Below, piece after piece: positions 44,356 to 53,878 of a stretch of 64,000 bases of DNA; the first letter of the stretch is position 1, and every line of letters starts with the position of its first letter. The position numbers and the translations under genes are program-made. The notes beneath the pieces are model-generated. The model was given only the letters and a program-made list of their open reading frames with translations. It made no database searches and was not told where the DNA came from. Source of the stretch: Chryseobacterium gleum (GTDB taxonomy: Bacteria; Bacteroidota; Bacteroidia; Flavobacteriales_D; Sanyastnellaceae); NCBI GenBank assembly GCA_945881835.1, contig CAMCVP010000001.1, positions 1 through 64,000 of the forward strand, given 5' to 3'.

Positions 44356-45537
44356 TTATTTTAATTCTTGAATGGCATGCCAAGCAAGCAAGCCCATTCC
44401 AGTTTTTAATGCGTTCTCATTCACTGCAAATTTGCTGTTATGCACAGGGGCGCTCAAGGTGCCATCATCGTTCGAGGTGCCCAAGCGATAGAAACATCCT
44501 GGCATATGTTGAGAATAATAAGCGAAATCTTCTGCGGTAGTGCGCATGTCTAAATCAATTACATTCTCTTCACCCAGATATTCTTTCGCTTGCACGATAG
44601 CTCTTTCCGTTAATTCTGGATTGTTGTATACTACAGGGTATCCTTTTTCTATTCGGAAGTCAATGGTTCCGCCCATTCCTTCAACCAGACCTTTCGACAA
44701 TGCAATAATTTTTTCGTGAGCTTTCGTTCTCCACGATTCCGAAAATGTGCGGAAGGTTCCTTCCAAATTCACTTCATTCGGAATGATATTCGTTGCGCCG
44801 TTTCCAATTATTTTTCCGAAGGAAAGGACTGTTGGCATTTGCGGATTGCTCCATCTTGAAACAACTTGTTGCAATGCGATAAGTAAATGAGAAGCAATTA
44901 ATATAGGGTCGATGCATTGATCCGGTTTCGCACCGTGTCCGCCTTTTCCTTTGATCGTAACATAGAGCTCATCGGTAGAAGCCATGTAGGCACCTGCACG
45001 ATAGCCAACCTTGCCAGCAGGTAATTCAGGAAAGACATGCTGTCCAAAAATTCCATTCGGTTTTTTATCTTGGAACAATCCGTCTTTCATCATGAGTAAA
45101 GCACCTCCCGGAAGAACTTCTTCTGCAGGTTGAAAAACCAAAGTGACAGTTCCGCCCCAATTGGATTTGGTTTCATTTAAAATTTTCGCGGCACCAAGCA
45201 GCGACGATGTGTGAACATCATGACCACAGGCATGCATCACTCCTTGAACAGTGCTTTTGAATGGCAAATCATTGTCTTCAACAATAGGAAGAGCATCCAT
45301 GTCTCCTCGCAAAGCAATGCTTTTTGAAGAAGCGAGGTCTCCTTTTATTTCTGCACGAATGCCATACCCACCAATGTTTTCAGTGAATGGAATTCCCCAT
45401 TCTGAAAGGTGTTGAGCAACGAAAGCAGAAGTGTTTTTTTCTTGATAAGAAAGTTCTGGATTCGCATGAATGTGTCTGCGAATCGAAACTATTTCGTCGA
45501 AATATTTTTCAGAAAGTTCTTGTATTAAGGCTTTCAT
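44356..45537 (-). CDS. M20-family amidohydrolase
   Basis: A 393-residue binuclear metallohydrolase of the N-acyl-amino-acid amidohydrolase/hippurate hydrolase group. Motifs: IRRHIHANPELSYQE, ALRGDMDALPI, MHACGHDVHTSSLLGAA and FQPAEEVLPGGA, with a late APVHNSKF supplying the last metal His. A dimerisation domain lies at about 185-300. The start at 45537 overlaps the DUF4258 stop (ATGA); an upstream TTG is less likely. It precedes the NeuB-like gene, but a shared pathway is not proven. Confidence 0.92.
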   Translation of the reverse strand: MKALIQELSEKYFDEIVSIRRHIHANPELSYQEKNTSAFVAQHLSEWGIPFTENIGGYGIRAEIKGDLASSKSIALRGDMDALPIVEDNDLPFKSTVQGVMHACGHDVHTSSLLGAAKILNETKSNWGGTVTLVFQPAEEVLPGGALLMMKDGLFQDKKPNGIFGQHVFPELPAGKVGYRAGAYMASTDELYVTIKGKGGHGAKPDQCIDPILIASHLLIALQQVVSRWSNPQMPTVLSFGKIIGNGATNIIPNEVNLEGTFRTFSESWRTKAHEKIIALSKGLVEGMGGTIDFRIEKGYPVVYNNPELTERAIVQAKEYLGEENVIDLDMRTTAEDFAYYSQHMPGCFYRLGTSNDDGTLSAPVHNSKFAVNENALKTGMGLLAWHAIQELK

Positions 45538-45917
45538 GGAGCGCAATCACATTTGGTTTTCTCTCCTTCGCGACTCGCTTCGGCCACTGCAACGGTTGAG
45601 TCTGTGCAAAGGATAATGTAGTTAACATTGTTGTGCGAAAGGAAGTAGCGCTTGGGATTGTTCTGTGCATCTGATTTCGAAAAATCCACTTCACCCTGCC
45701 ACTTTGCTGTTTCGAAATTCTCCATTGAAATACCTTGGCAATCCATACGGCATTTACCGTGATTGGTGACCAACGTTTTAGAAGCTTGAATCTGTTTCAT
45801 GATTTGCTTTCCGGGCAACCATCCCAACCAATCGTAGTTAGGGAACATCATAAATACAAGCAAACAACCAATGGTTAGGCCTGTTGCAAAAAGTAAAAGT
45901 CTTCTTCGAAATTTCAT
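45534..45917 (-). CDS. DUF4258-like protein with membrane anchor
   Basis: A 127-residue protein with an N-terminal hydrophobic helix (about residues 6-24) and a small domain resembling DUF4258: CRMDCQGISMENFE, then YFLSHNNVNYIILCTDSTVAVAE and a tail EKTKCDCAP. Four conserved-looking cysteines lie in two pairs. Function unknown. The start at 45917 was chosen because it begins a basic-plus-hydrophobic leader. Translationally coupled to the M20 gene. Confidence 0.65.
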   Translation of the reverse strand: MKFRRRLLLFATGLTIGCLLVFMMFPNYDWLGWLPGKQIMKQIQASKTLVTNHGKCRMDCQGISMENFETAKWQGEVDFSKSDAQNNPKRYFLSHNNVNYIILCTDSTVAVAEASREGEKTKCDCAP

Positions 45918-45981
45918 GGTCTTCAGATTCCCACAAAAGTGCATAAAATTTCCGAGTTAGCCATTAACTTAGTGGCCTATT

Positions 45982-46629
45982 ATGGCAATCATTCAAACAA
46001 GTGATCTTCAATACACCTTTGCTAAAGGTCCTGATTTATTCTTCCCGTCATTTCAAGCCGAAGAAAACAGCGAGTTATTGATTTTAGGAAACAGCGGAAC
46101 TGGCAAGACCACATTGCTGCATTTGCTAGCAGGATTAAGGAAGCCAATGGCTGGTGAAGTAGTTGTGAATGGCGTGAAATTGAACTCATTGAGTGGTGCT
46201 TCTTTGGATCGTTTCAGAGGGAAGAACATTGGTGTCGTATTTCAAACATCACATTTCGTTCAATCACTTTCCGTAATGGATAACATATTATTGGCGCCCT
46301 ATTTTTCAGGAAATAAAGTTTCGAAAGCCGATGCTGAGAAAATGTTAGACCGCTTGAATATTCTTTCAAAAAAAAATAAAAAGACTTCAGCGTTAAGTGT
46401 TGGTGAACAGCAACGGGTAGCCATTGCTCGCGCGTTGTTGAATAATCCTTCGCTGATACTTGCCGATGAGCCAACTAGTGCGCTCGACGATGAAAATGCG
46501 AAAGAGGTATTAAACCTTTTGCGCGAACAAACGCATGCGCTTAAAGCCGCGTTGTTAATCGTTACTCACGACAATCGATTGAAAGATGAAGTGAAGCAAC
46601 GCATTGAGTTAACTACTTCTAACCGATAA
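45982..46629 (+). CDS. ABC transporter ATPase (LolD/MacB type)
   Basis: A 215-residue nucleotide-binding subunit. Walker A is GNSGTGKT (36-43), the signature is LSVGEQQRVAIARALL, Walker B is LILADEPTSALDDEN, and the switch His is in LIVTHDNR. It is of the small MacB/LolD class that works with FtsX-like permeases. Twelve bases separate it from the His-rich permease. TAACTTAG (45965-45972), a one-mismatch -7 box, lies 9 bases before the start. Confidence 0.9.
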   Translation: MAIIQTSDLQYTFAKGPDLFFPSFQAEENSELLILGNSGTGKTTLLHLLAGLRKPMAGEVVVNGVKLNSLSGASLDRFRGKNIGVVFQTSHFVQSLSVMDNILLAPYFSGNKVSKADAEKMLDRLNILSKKNKKTSALSVGEQQRVAIARALLNNPSLILADEPTSALDDENAKEVLNLLREQTHALKAALLIVTHDNRLKDEVKQRIELTTSNR

Positions 46630-46641
46630 CCAGAATTCAAC

Positions 46642-47946
46642 ATGAAAATAATTTTTATTGCTTGGAAAAATTGCTGGCAAAAAGCAGGGGCAACCACTTT
46701 AACACTTTTGCTTTTGTCGTTTGGAGTGGGAATCATCTCTATGATGCTTCTTCTGGAAAATCAGTTAAGCGAGAAGTTCAACAAGAACATTAAGGACATT
46801 GATTTCGTGCTAGGCGCAAAGGGAAGTCCGCTTCAATTGATCTTGGCCAATGTCTATCACATCGATGCTCCAACCGGAAATATTAAGGTTTCAGAGGCGC
46901 AGCGAATCATTAAAAATCCAACCGTTAAAGAAGCCATTCCATTGGCTTATGGAGATAATTACGAAGGTTGGAGAATCGTAGGAACCACTCCACGCTATGC
47001 AGAGTTTTATGAAGTGAAGTTGAAAGAAGGAAAAGTATTTGAAACACCTTTTGAAGTAACCGTTGGTTCTTATGCTGCCAAAGAATTAGGATTGAAATTG
47101 GGACAAACCTTCAAGAGCAATCACGGCTTAGATAAAGACGGTGAAGAAGAGGAGGGGCACGACCAACTCTTTACTGTCGTTGGAATATACGAAGCGAGCG
47201 GAACTGTAATAGATCGACTTATTCTTACGCCGGTTGAATCTATCTGGGAAGTGCACGATCACGGCAATCACGAAGAATCTCCGCACAATGTCATTGTTTC
47301 TGCTGAAGAGCACGATGCAGAGGAACATGAACATGATCACGAAGCGGAGCATACAGCAGAAGAGGGGCATGCTGATCACGAAGATGAACACATGCATGAG
47401 GAAGAAAGAGAAGTGACCGCATATCTTCTTATTAAGCGTCTTCCAATGGCTCCAATGATTCTTCCACAATTGGTGAAGAACACGAACATGCAGTTGGCAT
47501 TGCCTGCAATTGAAATCAATCGATTGAATGAGAACTTTGGAATAGGAATGAGTGTAGTGAAGGCAGTGGCCATTCTAATCATGATCATTTCGTTCTTAAG
47601 CGTTTTCATTTCGTTGTTCAACGCCTTACGTGAAAGACAATACGAGTTGGCTATTCTCCGCACGTTGGGTGGAAGAAGAATTCAATTGTTTATTTTGATT
47701 TTGTTGGAAGGATTCTTTATGGTAGCGCTCGGATTAATCATCGGTCTTGTATTAAGTCGGGTGGGAATAACCATGCTTTCAGATATGGCGAAAGACAGTT
47801 TCCACGATGAATTCAACGCTATGATTTTCCTTCCACAAGAATATTATTTAGTTGGAATAACGCTGGGTCTTGGTGTGGTGGCATCGTTGTTGCCTGCCTT
47901 GCGAGCGTTCTTTATGGACATTTCAAAAACACTTACGAATGATTAA
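46642..47946 (+). CDS. FtsX/MacB-like ABC permease with histidine-rich periplasmic insert
   Basis: A 434-residue membrane protein. One N-terminal helix (about 17-38) is followed by a MacB-type periplasmic core domain, then three C-terminal helices (about 310-332, 350-378, 400-420) with RERQYELAILRTLGG in the typical coupling loop. Residues 205-252 (bases 47254-47397) hold 13 His among many Glu and Asp, a likely zinc- or nickel-binding segment within the periplasmic part. With the ATPase before it and the DUF3299 gene overlapping its end, it forms a three-gene metal-linked module. Confidence 0.88.
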   Translation: MKIIFIAWKNCWQKAGATTLTLLLLSFGVGIISMMLLLENQLSEKFNKNIKDIDFVLGAKGSPLQLILANVYHIDAPTGNIKVSEAQRIIKNPTVKEAIPLAYGDNYEGWRIVGTTPRYAEFYEVKLKEGKVFETPFEVTVGSYAAKELGLKLGQTFKSNHGLDKDGEEEEGHDQLFTVVGIYEASGTVIDRLILTPVESIWEVHDHGNHEESPHNVIVSAEEHDAEEHEHDHEAEHTAEEGHADHEDEHMHEEEREVTAYLLIKRLPMAPMILPQLVKNTNMQLALPAIEINRLNENFGIGMSVVKAVAILIMIISFLSVFISLFNALRERQYELAILRTLGGRRIQLFILILLEGFFMVALGLIIGLVLSRVGITMLSDMAKDSFHDEFNAMIFLPQEYYLVGITLGLGVVASLLPALRAFFMDISKTLTND

Positions 47947-48478
47947 GTCTATCAAATTTTTAGCTTTTATTTTTTCAGGAATTTTATTCTTGAATGCTTC
48001 CGAAGGAACCGAGAAGTTGAAAGCGCACGCATACAAACGTGTAGAACTTGGAACGGTTCCAAGCGCTATTGTCCCATATTTGCCTGAAGGCCAAGGTCCA
48101 ATTGAAATCACTTGGAAAACCCTGTCAGACGTGACGTACAAAGATATTTATGTGCAAGAATTAGATGCGTATTATTGGAAGCCAACCTTCGGTGCATCCG
48201 TGAAAGCTGTTGCTGGAAAAGAAATTTTTATCACGGGATATTTAATTCCAGTAGATTATGACGCAGGATTTTATGTGGTTTCAAAATACCCTTACGCCAA
48301 TTGTTTCTTTTGTGGTGGCGGTGGTCCTGAGTCGGTGGTTGATTTGCGTTTTGTTGGAAAGCACCGCAACTATAAAACAGATGAGCGCTTAACGTTCAAA
48401 GGCAAATTGAAATTGAATGCCGATGATGTTTATCAAATGAATTACATCTTGGAAGGAGCAACAGAATACACTCCTTAA
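47939..48478 (+). CDS. DUF3299-type exported protein
   Basis: A 179-residue protein with a signal peptide (about residues 1-20). The domain includes KEIFITGYLIPVDYDAG and then YANCFFCGGGGPESVVDL with C122xxC125, which may bind metal. The end is an OB-like strand pattern (RLTFKGKLKLN). It resembles DUF3299 proteins found beside zinc-regulated ABC transporters in other bacteria. The start at 47939 overlaps the permease stop by 8 bases, and a bidirectional terminator follows. Confidence 0.8.
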   Translation: MIKSIKFLAFIFSGILFLNASEGTEKLKAHAYKRVELGTVPSAIVPYLPEGQGPIEITWKTLSDVTYKDIYVQELDAYYWKPTFGASVKAVAGKEIFITGYLIPVDYDAGFYVVSKYPYANCFFCGGGGPESVVDLRFVGKHRNYKTDERLTFKGKLKLNADDVYQMNYILEGATEYTP

Positions 48479-48495
48479 TTTTTTTACGTTGAAAT

Positions 48496-48524
48496 AAAAA
48501 TGGCGACCATTGGTCGCCATTTTT
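48496..48524. terminator. Bidirectional terminator between DUF3299 gene and groL
   Basis: A long symmetrical inverted repeat centred on ATGGCGACC/GGTCGCCAT is flanked by five As on the left and five Ts on the right. It serves both convergent transcripts. Confidence 0.85.
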
Positions 48525-48542
48525 GTTTGTCTATGTTTGGAA

Positions 48543-50177
<1,635 letters not shown>

Positions 50178-50191
50178 CTAAAATTTAGTAA

Positions 50192-50467
50192 TTAAACAAT
50201 TGCAAAAATGTCCGACTCGCGCATGATCAGAAGATCTTTTCCGTCAACGCTAATCTCTGTTCCGGCATACTTGCCGTATAAAATTGTATCGCCAGGCTTA
50301 ACGGTAGTTGGCTCGTCTTTTTTACCTGGGCCTACAGCTATTACTGTTCCTCTTTGTGGTTTTTCTTTCGCCGTTTCTGGAATAATAATTCCCGATAGAG
50401 TGGTTGTTTCAGCAGCAGCTGGCTCTACCAAAACGCGATCTCCTAGTGGTTGAACGTTATTTGACAT
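50192..50467 (-). CDS. groS: Co-chaperonin GroES (10 kDa)
   Basis: A 91-residue co-chaperonin lid. It begins [16 protein letters not shown]. The mobile loop region [21 protein letters not shown] is seen as [10 protein letters not shown], and the end has [13 protein letters not shown]. Length is normal. The 92 bases upstream (50468-50559) hold no CIRCE element and no TAnnTTTG box on the minus strand, so the promoter is not identified. Confidence 0.98.
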   Translation of the reverse strand: MSNNVQPLGDRVLVEPAAAETTTLSGIIIPETAKEKPQRGTVIAVGPGKKDEPTTVKPGDTILYGKYAGTEISVDGKDLLIMRESDIFAIV

Positions 50468-50562
50468 GTTTGTTTGATTTTAATGTTTGTGCCCGTCGCA
50501 GTCACTATTTGTGCCAAGCGGGGAATTGATGAATAAGTGTGAACTTTCGTCAGTTAAAGGAC

Positions 50563-50598
50563 AAAAAAAATGTCAGTAGTTTGAATTACTGACATTTT
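50563..50598 (-). terminator. Terminator after secG
   Basis: A perfect 12-bp stem (50567-50578 with 50587-50598) with an 8-base loop is followed on the minus strand by eight Ts. It ends the secG transcript 20 bases past the stop and separates it from groS. Confidence 0.88.
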
Positions 50599-50617
50599 GA
50601 AAATGCTATAATGACAA

Positions 50618-50929
50618 TTATTGCCCTTGTTGCTGTTGGTCACCACCTTGTTGTTGGCCACCTTCAGCTTGTTCAGTTTGTTGTTCTTCTTCTGTTGCAG
50701 GACGAGCAGAAGTTGAAAGGCTCGTTGAAGCTAAGCAAAGAACGAAAAGTGCGATGCCTAAATACCAAGTTGCCTTTTCCAAGAAGTCTGCAGTACGCTT
50801 AACTCCGCCAATCTGCGCGCTGCCCGCGAAGCCAGATGATAAACCACCACCTTTTGGATTTTGAATTAAGACTACCAATCCAAGTAGAAGTGCTGCGATT
50901 ACGATTAAAACTGTTACGATAAATTCCAT
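50618..50929 (-). CDS. secG: Preprotein translocase subunit SecG
   Basis: A 103-residue inner-membrane protein with two helices (residues 2-20 and 55-72), the auxiliary subunit of SecYEG. The core motif LIQNPKGGGLSSGF (21-34) is diagnostic. The C-terminal 30 residues are an unusual Gln/Gly/Glu-rich tail (GGQQQGGDQQQQGQ), as often seen in Bacteroidota. It has its own promoter and terminator. Confidence 0.95.
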   Translation of the reverse strand: MEFIVTVLIVIAALLLGLVVLIQNPKGGGLSSGFAGSAQIGGVKRTADFLEKATWYLGIALFVLCLASTSLSTSARPATEEEQQTEQAEGGQQQGGDQQQQGQ

Positions 50930-50952
50930 GGTCTATTAAAATTTGAGGTCCA

Positions 50953-50982
50953 CAAAGATACACGAATTAAAGGAGGAACAAA
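50953..50982 (-). promoter_or_regulatory. Bacteroidota-type promoter of secG
   Basis: On the minus strand TTTG (50982-50979) is followed after 18 bases by TATCTTTG (50960-50953), an exact TAnnTTTG box, 23 bases before the secG start codon. Confidence 0.7.
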
Positions 50983-50992
50983 GGAAGAACCT

Positions 50993-52087
50993 TTATTTTC
51001 TTTGGTTCAGTGCTTTCAATTGATTTTCGAAGTGTATTTTCTTCTCAGGATGAAGTTCAATCAATCGTTTGTAAGCCTTTCGCGCGCGATCAATTTTCCC
51101 CTGCGTGGCGTACAGTTTTGCCATGGTCTCTGTCACCCAATCGAAATTTTCTTCCAAACTCTCTTTAGCGAAACTTACGCCTGTGTATTGCTCCACTTTT
51201 CCAGGAGTAATGCGGGGTTCCGTGGCAATGAATTTTTCTATCAAGTCGAGCGAAGGCTGCACAGACTCCGTCGATTTTCCTATCTCTTCTTCCCCTCTCT
51301 TAACTTCTCTTACCTCTTGTTCTTCCCCTTTCTTCTCTTCTCTTCCCTGTTCTATTATTTCCTCTTCATCACTCACACTCCTCAGCCAAGTGAACAAAGC
51401 TTCGTTCTCTCCCTCTTCCGCAGGACCTTGCGAAGCATCTTTCGAAGAATCTTGCGTCACATCTTTCGCAGAATCTTGCTCCGCATCTAGTTCGTCTTCC
51501 TCTTCTGTTTCACTCACCTCAAGGAAAATTGAACTCGCAACGGCAGTTGCTAAAATTGATTTATCTAAAAAATCTAAATCGGCGACCTCTTCCTCTTCTT
51601 CTTGTCTTCCCTTTTCTTCCTCTATCTTAGCTTCTCTTACCTCTAGTTCTTCCCCTCTCTCAACTTCTCTTACCTCTAGTTCTTCCCCTCTCTTAACTTC
51701 TCTTACCTCGGGTTCTTCATCCATCATCGATGCCGCCAATTGAGCCAACGTGTTTGAGGGTGCTGCTGCGCTTGGAGTAACTTCAACAACGGTCTCTGTA
51801 ATTGTTTCGGTTGGAAGGGATTCGACAGCTTCAACGGGATCCTGTTTTTGAAGAATAGGTTCCTTTAAGAAACTAAACAACCACGTTCGGTTGGAGTGAA
51901 GCGTGGAGGCCAAGGCTATTTGTCCAGATGTCTTATAGCTATTATTTTCTTGATAGGCTTTTGCTAAATAGGAGTGAGCTAAACTAAACCAAGGATAGTC
52001 CTTGGTAATGGTTTCCAATTGCTCAATGGGCATAGAGGCCAGCAGATGTGGCGACTTCAAAAGCTCATTGAATTGTGTGTTTTCCAT
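50993..52087 (-). CDS. TPR-like protein with repeat-expanded acidic middle region
   Basis: A 364-residue protein. Residues 1-80 form a helical domain (FNELLKSPHLLASMPIEQL, YPWFSLAHSYLAKAYQENN). Residues about 285-364 form a helical, tetratricopeptide-like end (VTETMAKLYATQGKIDRARKAYKRLIELHP). The middle 200 residues are low complexity and contain two DNA minisatellites: 33-bp units giving GEELEVREVKR and 24-bp units giving QDSAKDVT. The start at 52087 overlaps the lptE stop by one base (TAATG). A TPR gene between lptE and secG is usual in Bacteroidota; the expanded core is not. Function unknown. Confidence 0.82.
   Translation of the reverse strand: MENTQFNELLKSPHLLASMPIEQLETITKDYPWFSLAHSYLAKAYQENNSYKTSGQIALASTLHSNRTWLFSFLKEPILQKQDPVEAVESLPTETITETVVEVTPSAAAPSNTLAQLAASMMDEEPEVREVKRGEELEVREVERGEELEVREAKIEEEKGRQEEEEEVADLDFLDKSILATAVASSIFLEVSETEEEDELDAEQDSAKDVTQDSSKDASQGPAEEGENEALFTWLRSVSDEEEIIEQGREEKKGEEQEVREVKRGEEEIGKSTESVQPSLDLIEKFIATEPRITPGKVEQYTGVSFAKESLEENFDWVTETMAKLYATQGKIDRARKAYKRLIELHPEKKIHFENQLKALNQRK
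51287..51319 (+). repeat. Isolated copy of the 33-bp repeat
   Basis: This 33-base segment starts TTCTTCCCCTCTCTTAAC and matches the tandem units at 51614-51712 nearly base for base. It lies about 300 bases away within the same gene and is in the same reading frame on the minus strand. Confidence 0.85.
51421..51487 (+). repeat. In-gene copies of the dispersed 24-bp repeat
   Basis: Two full units (51440-51463 and 51464-51487) plus a partial one (51421-51439) match the array at 1767-1886: TTTCGAAGAATCTTGCGTCACATC in two parts and TTTCGCAGAATCTTGC. On the minus strand they encode AEQDSAKDVTQDSSKDASQ in frame with the host protein. Confidence 0.9.
51614..51712 (+). repeat. 33-bp tandem repeat, three units
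   Basis: The units are 51614-51646, 51647-51679 and 51680-51712; the last two differ at only a few bases and the first is more diverged. The unit length is a multiple of three, so copy changes keep the frame. Encoded on the minus strand: an 11-residue charged unit (EVREVKRGEEL type). Confidence 0.9.
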
Positions 52088-52587
52088 TACCAATTTCCTA
52101 CACTAGCGTTATAAATTTCTTGCGCAAGCTGATCGTTGATCTGCTTCCATAAATCTTCTTGCACCGCAAACAAACTTTCCGTTGCAGAGAAGTCTGCGAA
52201 TTTCGTAAATGATTTCTCGAAATTCAAATCTGGCTCGAGCGTATTCGTGTATTTTATTTTTACTGTAATGGAAAGGCGAGTCAATGAAGCGGTTTCATTG
52301 CTCTGAATGGCCATTGGTGCCACGACATAATTCGTAACGCTTCCTTCAAACTGTAAATCACCATTCGTCTCACTTAATGAAAGCGGACTTTGAGAAAGCA
52401 TGACATCTTTTAGTTCTTCAGTTAATCGTTGCGAATAAGTTGGAGAAGCCAAAGCTGTTTGAGGCTTTAAATAGGAGACCGAAAAAGTTTTTGCTCCGCT
52501 GAATTGCCCGCCAGTAAAGGAGTATCTTATTTCACACGAAGTGAAAAGAAGCACTACAAGCAGTAATCCGAAGAGTTTAAATTTCAT
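52087..52587 (-). CDS. lptE: LptE-like LPS-assembly lipoprotein
   Basis: A 166-residue lipoprotein with lipobox LLFTSC (C18). The body YSFTGGQFSGAKTFSVSYL, then TYSQRLTEELKDVML and FEGSVTNYVVAPMA, matches the LptE/RlpB-type fold of Bacteroidota that plugs the LptD barrel for LPS insertion. It overlaps the AAA+ activator gene by 4 bases and the TPR gene by one, so it is part of a coupled operon. Confidence 0.85.
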   Translation of the reverse strand: MKFKLFGLLLVVLLFTSCEIRYSFTGGQFSGAKTFSVSYLKPQTALASPTYSQRLTEELKDVMLSQSPLSLSETNGDLQFEGSVTNYVVAPMAIQSNETASLTRLSITVKIKYTNTLEPDLNFEKSFTKFADFSATESLFAVQEDLWKQINDQLAQEIYNASVGNW

Positions 52588-53813
52588 TTTCCTAAATCGT
52601 ATTCCTTAATTTTTCTGTACAAGGTGCGCTCTGAAATTCCAAGTTCTTGCGCGGCGTATTTGCGACGGTTTCTGTGTTTTTGAAGCGCCTTTTTAATTAA
52701 GTCTTTTTCTGTTTGACTCAATGAAAGTGATTCTTCAACTTCTTCTTCATCTGTGCTGCTTCCGCTTCCCAAATGTATGATATTACTTGAAGCATTGATG
52801 CGCACAGGTAAATCTGAATTTTCATGTTCTTCCGCTTGAAAAACTTTTTGAAACAGTGCCGCGTTTTCATCTGAGTTAACGAAGTTGCTTCCACCTTGAA
52901 TCATACCTAAGACTAACTTTTTCAAATCGGTTAGGTCGTTTCGCATGTCGAACAACACCTTATACAAGATCTCACGTTCGCTGAAGTCATTGCCCGAATT
53001 TCCACCCATGTAAACTGGCTTGTTCGTGGCCATGTCTTGTGGCAAATAGCGAATTAATAACTCGGGTGAAACAATGCGATCTGTTTCAAGAATGCTTATT
53101 TGCTCGGTAATGTTTTTCAATTGACGAATATTCCCAGGCCAGCGATATTCTCTTAACGCATTGGCTCCAGAATCTGTTAATTGTAGCACAGGAATGCGGT
53201 ATCGCTCCGCGAAATCAGTTGCGAATTTTTTGAATAACAACTCAATGTCTGCGCCTCTTTCACGCAGCGAAGGCATGAAGATGGGAACCTGATTCAAACG
53301 ATAATAAAGGTCGTCGCGAAATTTTCCGTTTTGAATGGCTTGCGCGAAATTGACATTTGTTGCAGCAACAACGCGCACATTGGTTTTTTGAACTTTAGAA
53401 GAACCCACGCGAATGAATTCACCGGTTTCCAAAACACGAAGCAAACGCACCTGCGTTCCCAAAGGAAGTTCAGCAACCTCATCTAAAAATATGGTGCCTT
53501 CATTCGCTTCTTCGAAATATCCTTTACGGCTTTCATGCGCTCCTGTGAAAGAACCTTTTTCATGTCCGAACAATTCGCTGTCAATCGTCCCTTCCGGAAT
53601 AGCACCGCAGTTCACCGCGATGTATGGTCCGTGTTTCCTAGAACTTAAATGATGAATGATTTTCGGAATACTTTCCTTCCCCACACCACTTTCACCTGTG
53701 ATTAAAACAGACATATTTGTGGCGGCAACCTGCATAGCAATATCCAATGCGCGATTTAGCGCAGGGGCATTGCCAATAATTCCATAGCGTGTTTTTACTG
53801 ATTGAATTTCCAT
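52584..53813 (-). CDS. Sigma-54-type AAA+ transcriptional activator without receiver domain
   Basis: A 409-residue regulator. The AAA+ domain starts close to the N-terminus: Walker A GESGVGKE (40-47), sigma-54 contact loop GSFTGA (87-92, canonical GAFTGA), Walker B GTIFLDEV (106-113) and PGNIRQLKN near the end of the domain. About 100 residues of linker follow, then a Fis-type HTH (KYAAQELGISERTLYRKIKEY). There is no receiver or sensor domain, so activity must be controlled by other means. It sits upstream of lptE in the conserved miaB-lptE-secG region. Confidence 0.92.
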   Translation of the reverse strand: MEIQSVKTRYGIIGNAPALNRALDIAMQVAATNMSVLITGESGVGKESIPKIIHHLSSRKHGPYIAVNCGAIPEGTIDSELFGHEKGSFTGAHESRKGYFEEANEGTIFLDEVAELPLGTQVRLLRVLETGEFIRVGSSKVQKTNVRVVAATNVNFAQAIQNGKFRDDLYYRLNQVPIFMPSLRERGADIELLFKKFATDFAERYRIPVLQLTDSGANALREYRWPGNIRQLKNITEQISILETDRIVSPELLIRYLPQDMATNKPVYMGGNSGNDFSEREILYKVLFDMRNDLTDLKKLVLGMIQGGSNFVNSDENAALFQKVFQAEEHENSDLPVRINASSNIIHLGSGSSTDEEEVEESLSLSQTEKDLIKKALQKHRNRRKYAAQELGISERTLYRKIKEYDLGK

Positions 53814-53838
53814 AATTGCCGTCTAGTCAAGAACTAAA

Positions 53839-53846
53839 CAAAGGTA
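53839..53846 (-). promoter_or_regulatory. -7 box of the AAA+ activator gene
   Basis: On the minus strand TACCTTTG is an exact TAnnTTTG match 25 bases before the start codon. Upstream, where the -33 element should be, lies the dyad at 53854-53868. Confidence 0.5.
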
Positions 53847-53853
53847 GCGTAAG

Positions 53854-53868
53854 GTGACATTCTGTCAC
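53854..53868. promoter_or_regulatory. GTGACA-TTC-TGTCAC dyad
   Basis: A perfect 6-bp inverted repeat lies 7 bases upstream of the -7 box and 11 bases after the miaB stop. No T run follows, so it is not a clear terminator; its position suits an operator. Confidence 0.45.
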
Positions 53869-53878
53869 TTGAAAAAAA

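Noticed and set aside
50500-50530. TTGGCAC on the minus strand upstream of groS as a sigma-54 promoter
   Set aside because: The second half (TTGC at the correct spacing) is absent; a single TGGCAC is too common to support the call.
50468-50560. CIRCE/HrcA operator before groS
   Set aside because: No TTAGCACTC-N9-GAGTGCTAA-like inverted repeat is present.
51105-51743. Long serine-rich open frame on the plus strand
   Set aside because: It is the complement of the Glu/Lys-rich repeat region of the TPR-like gene and has no family resemblance.
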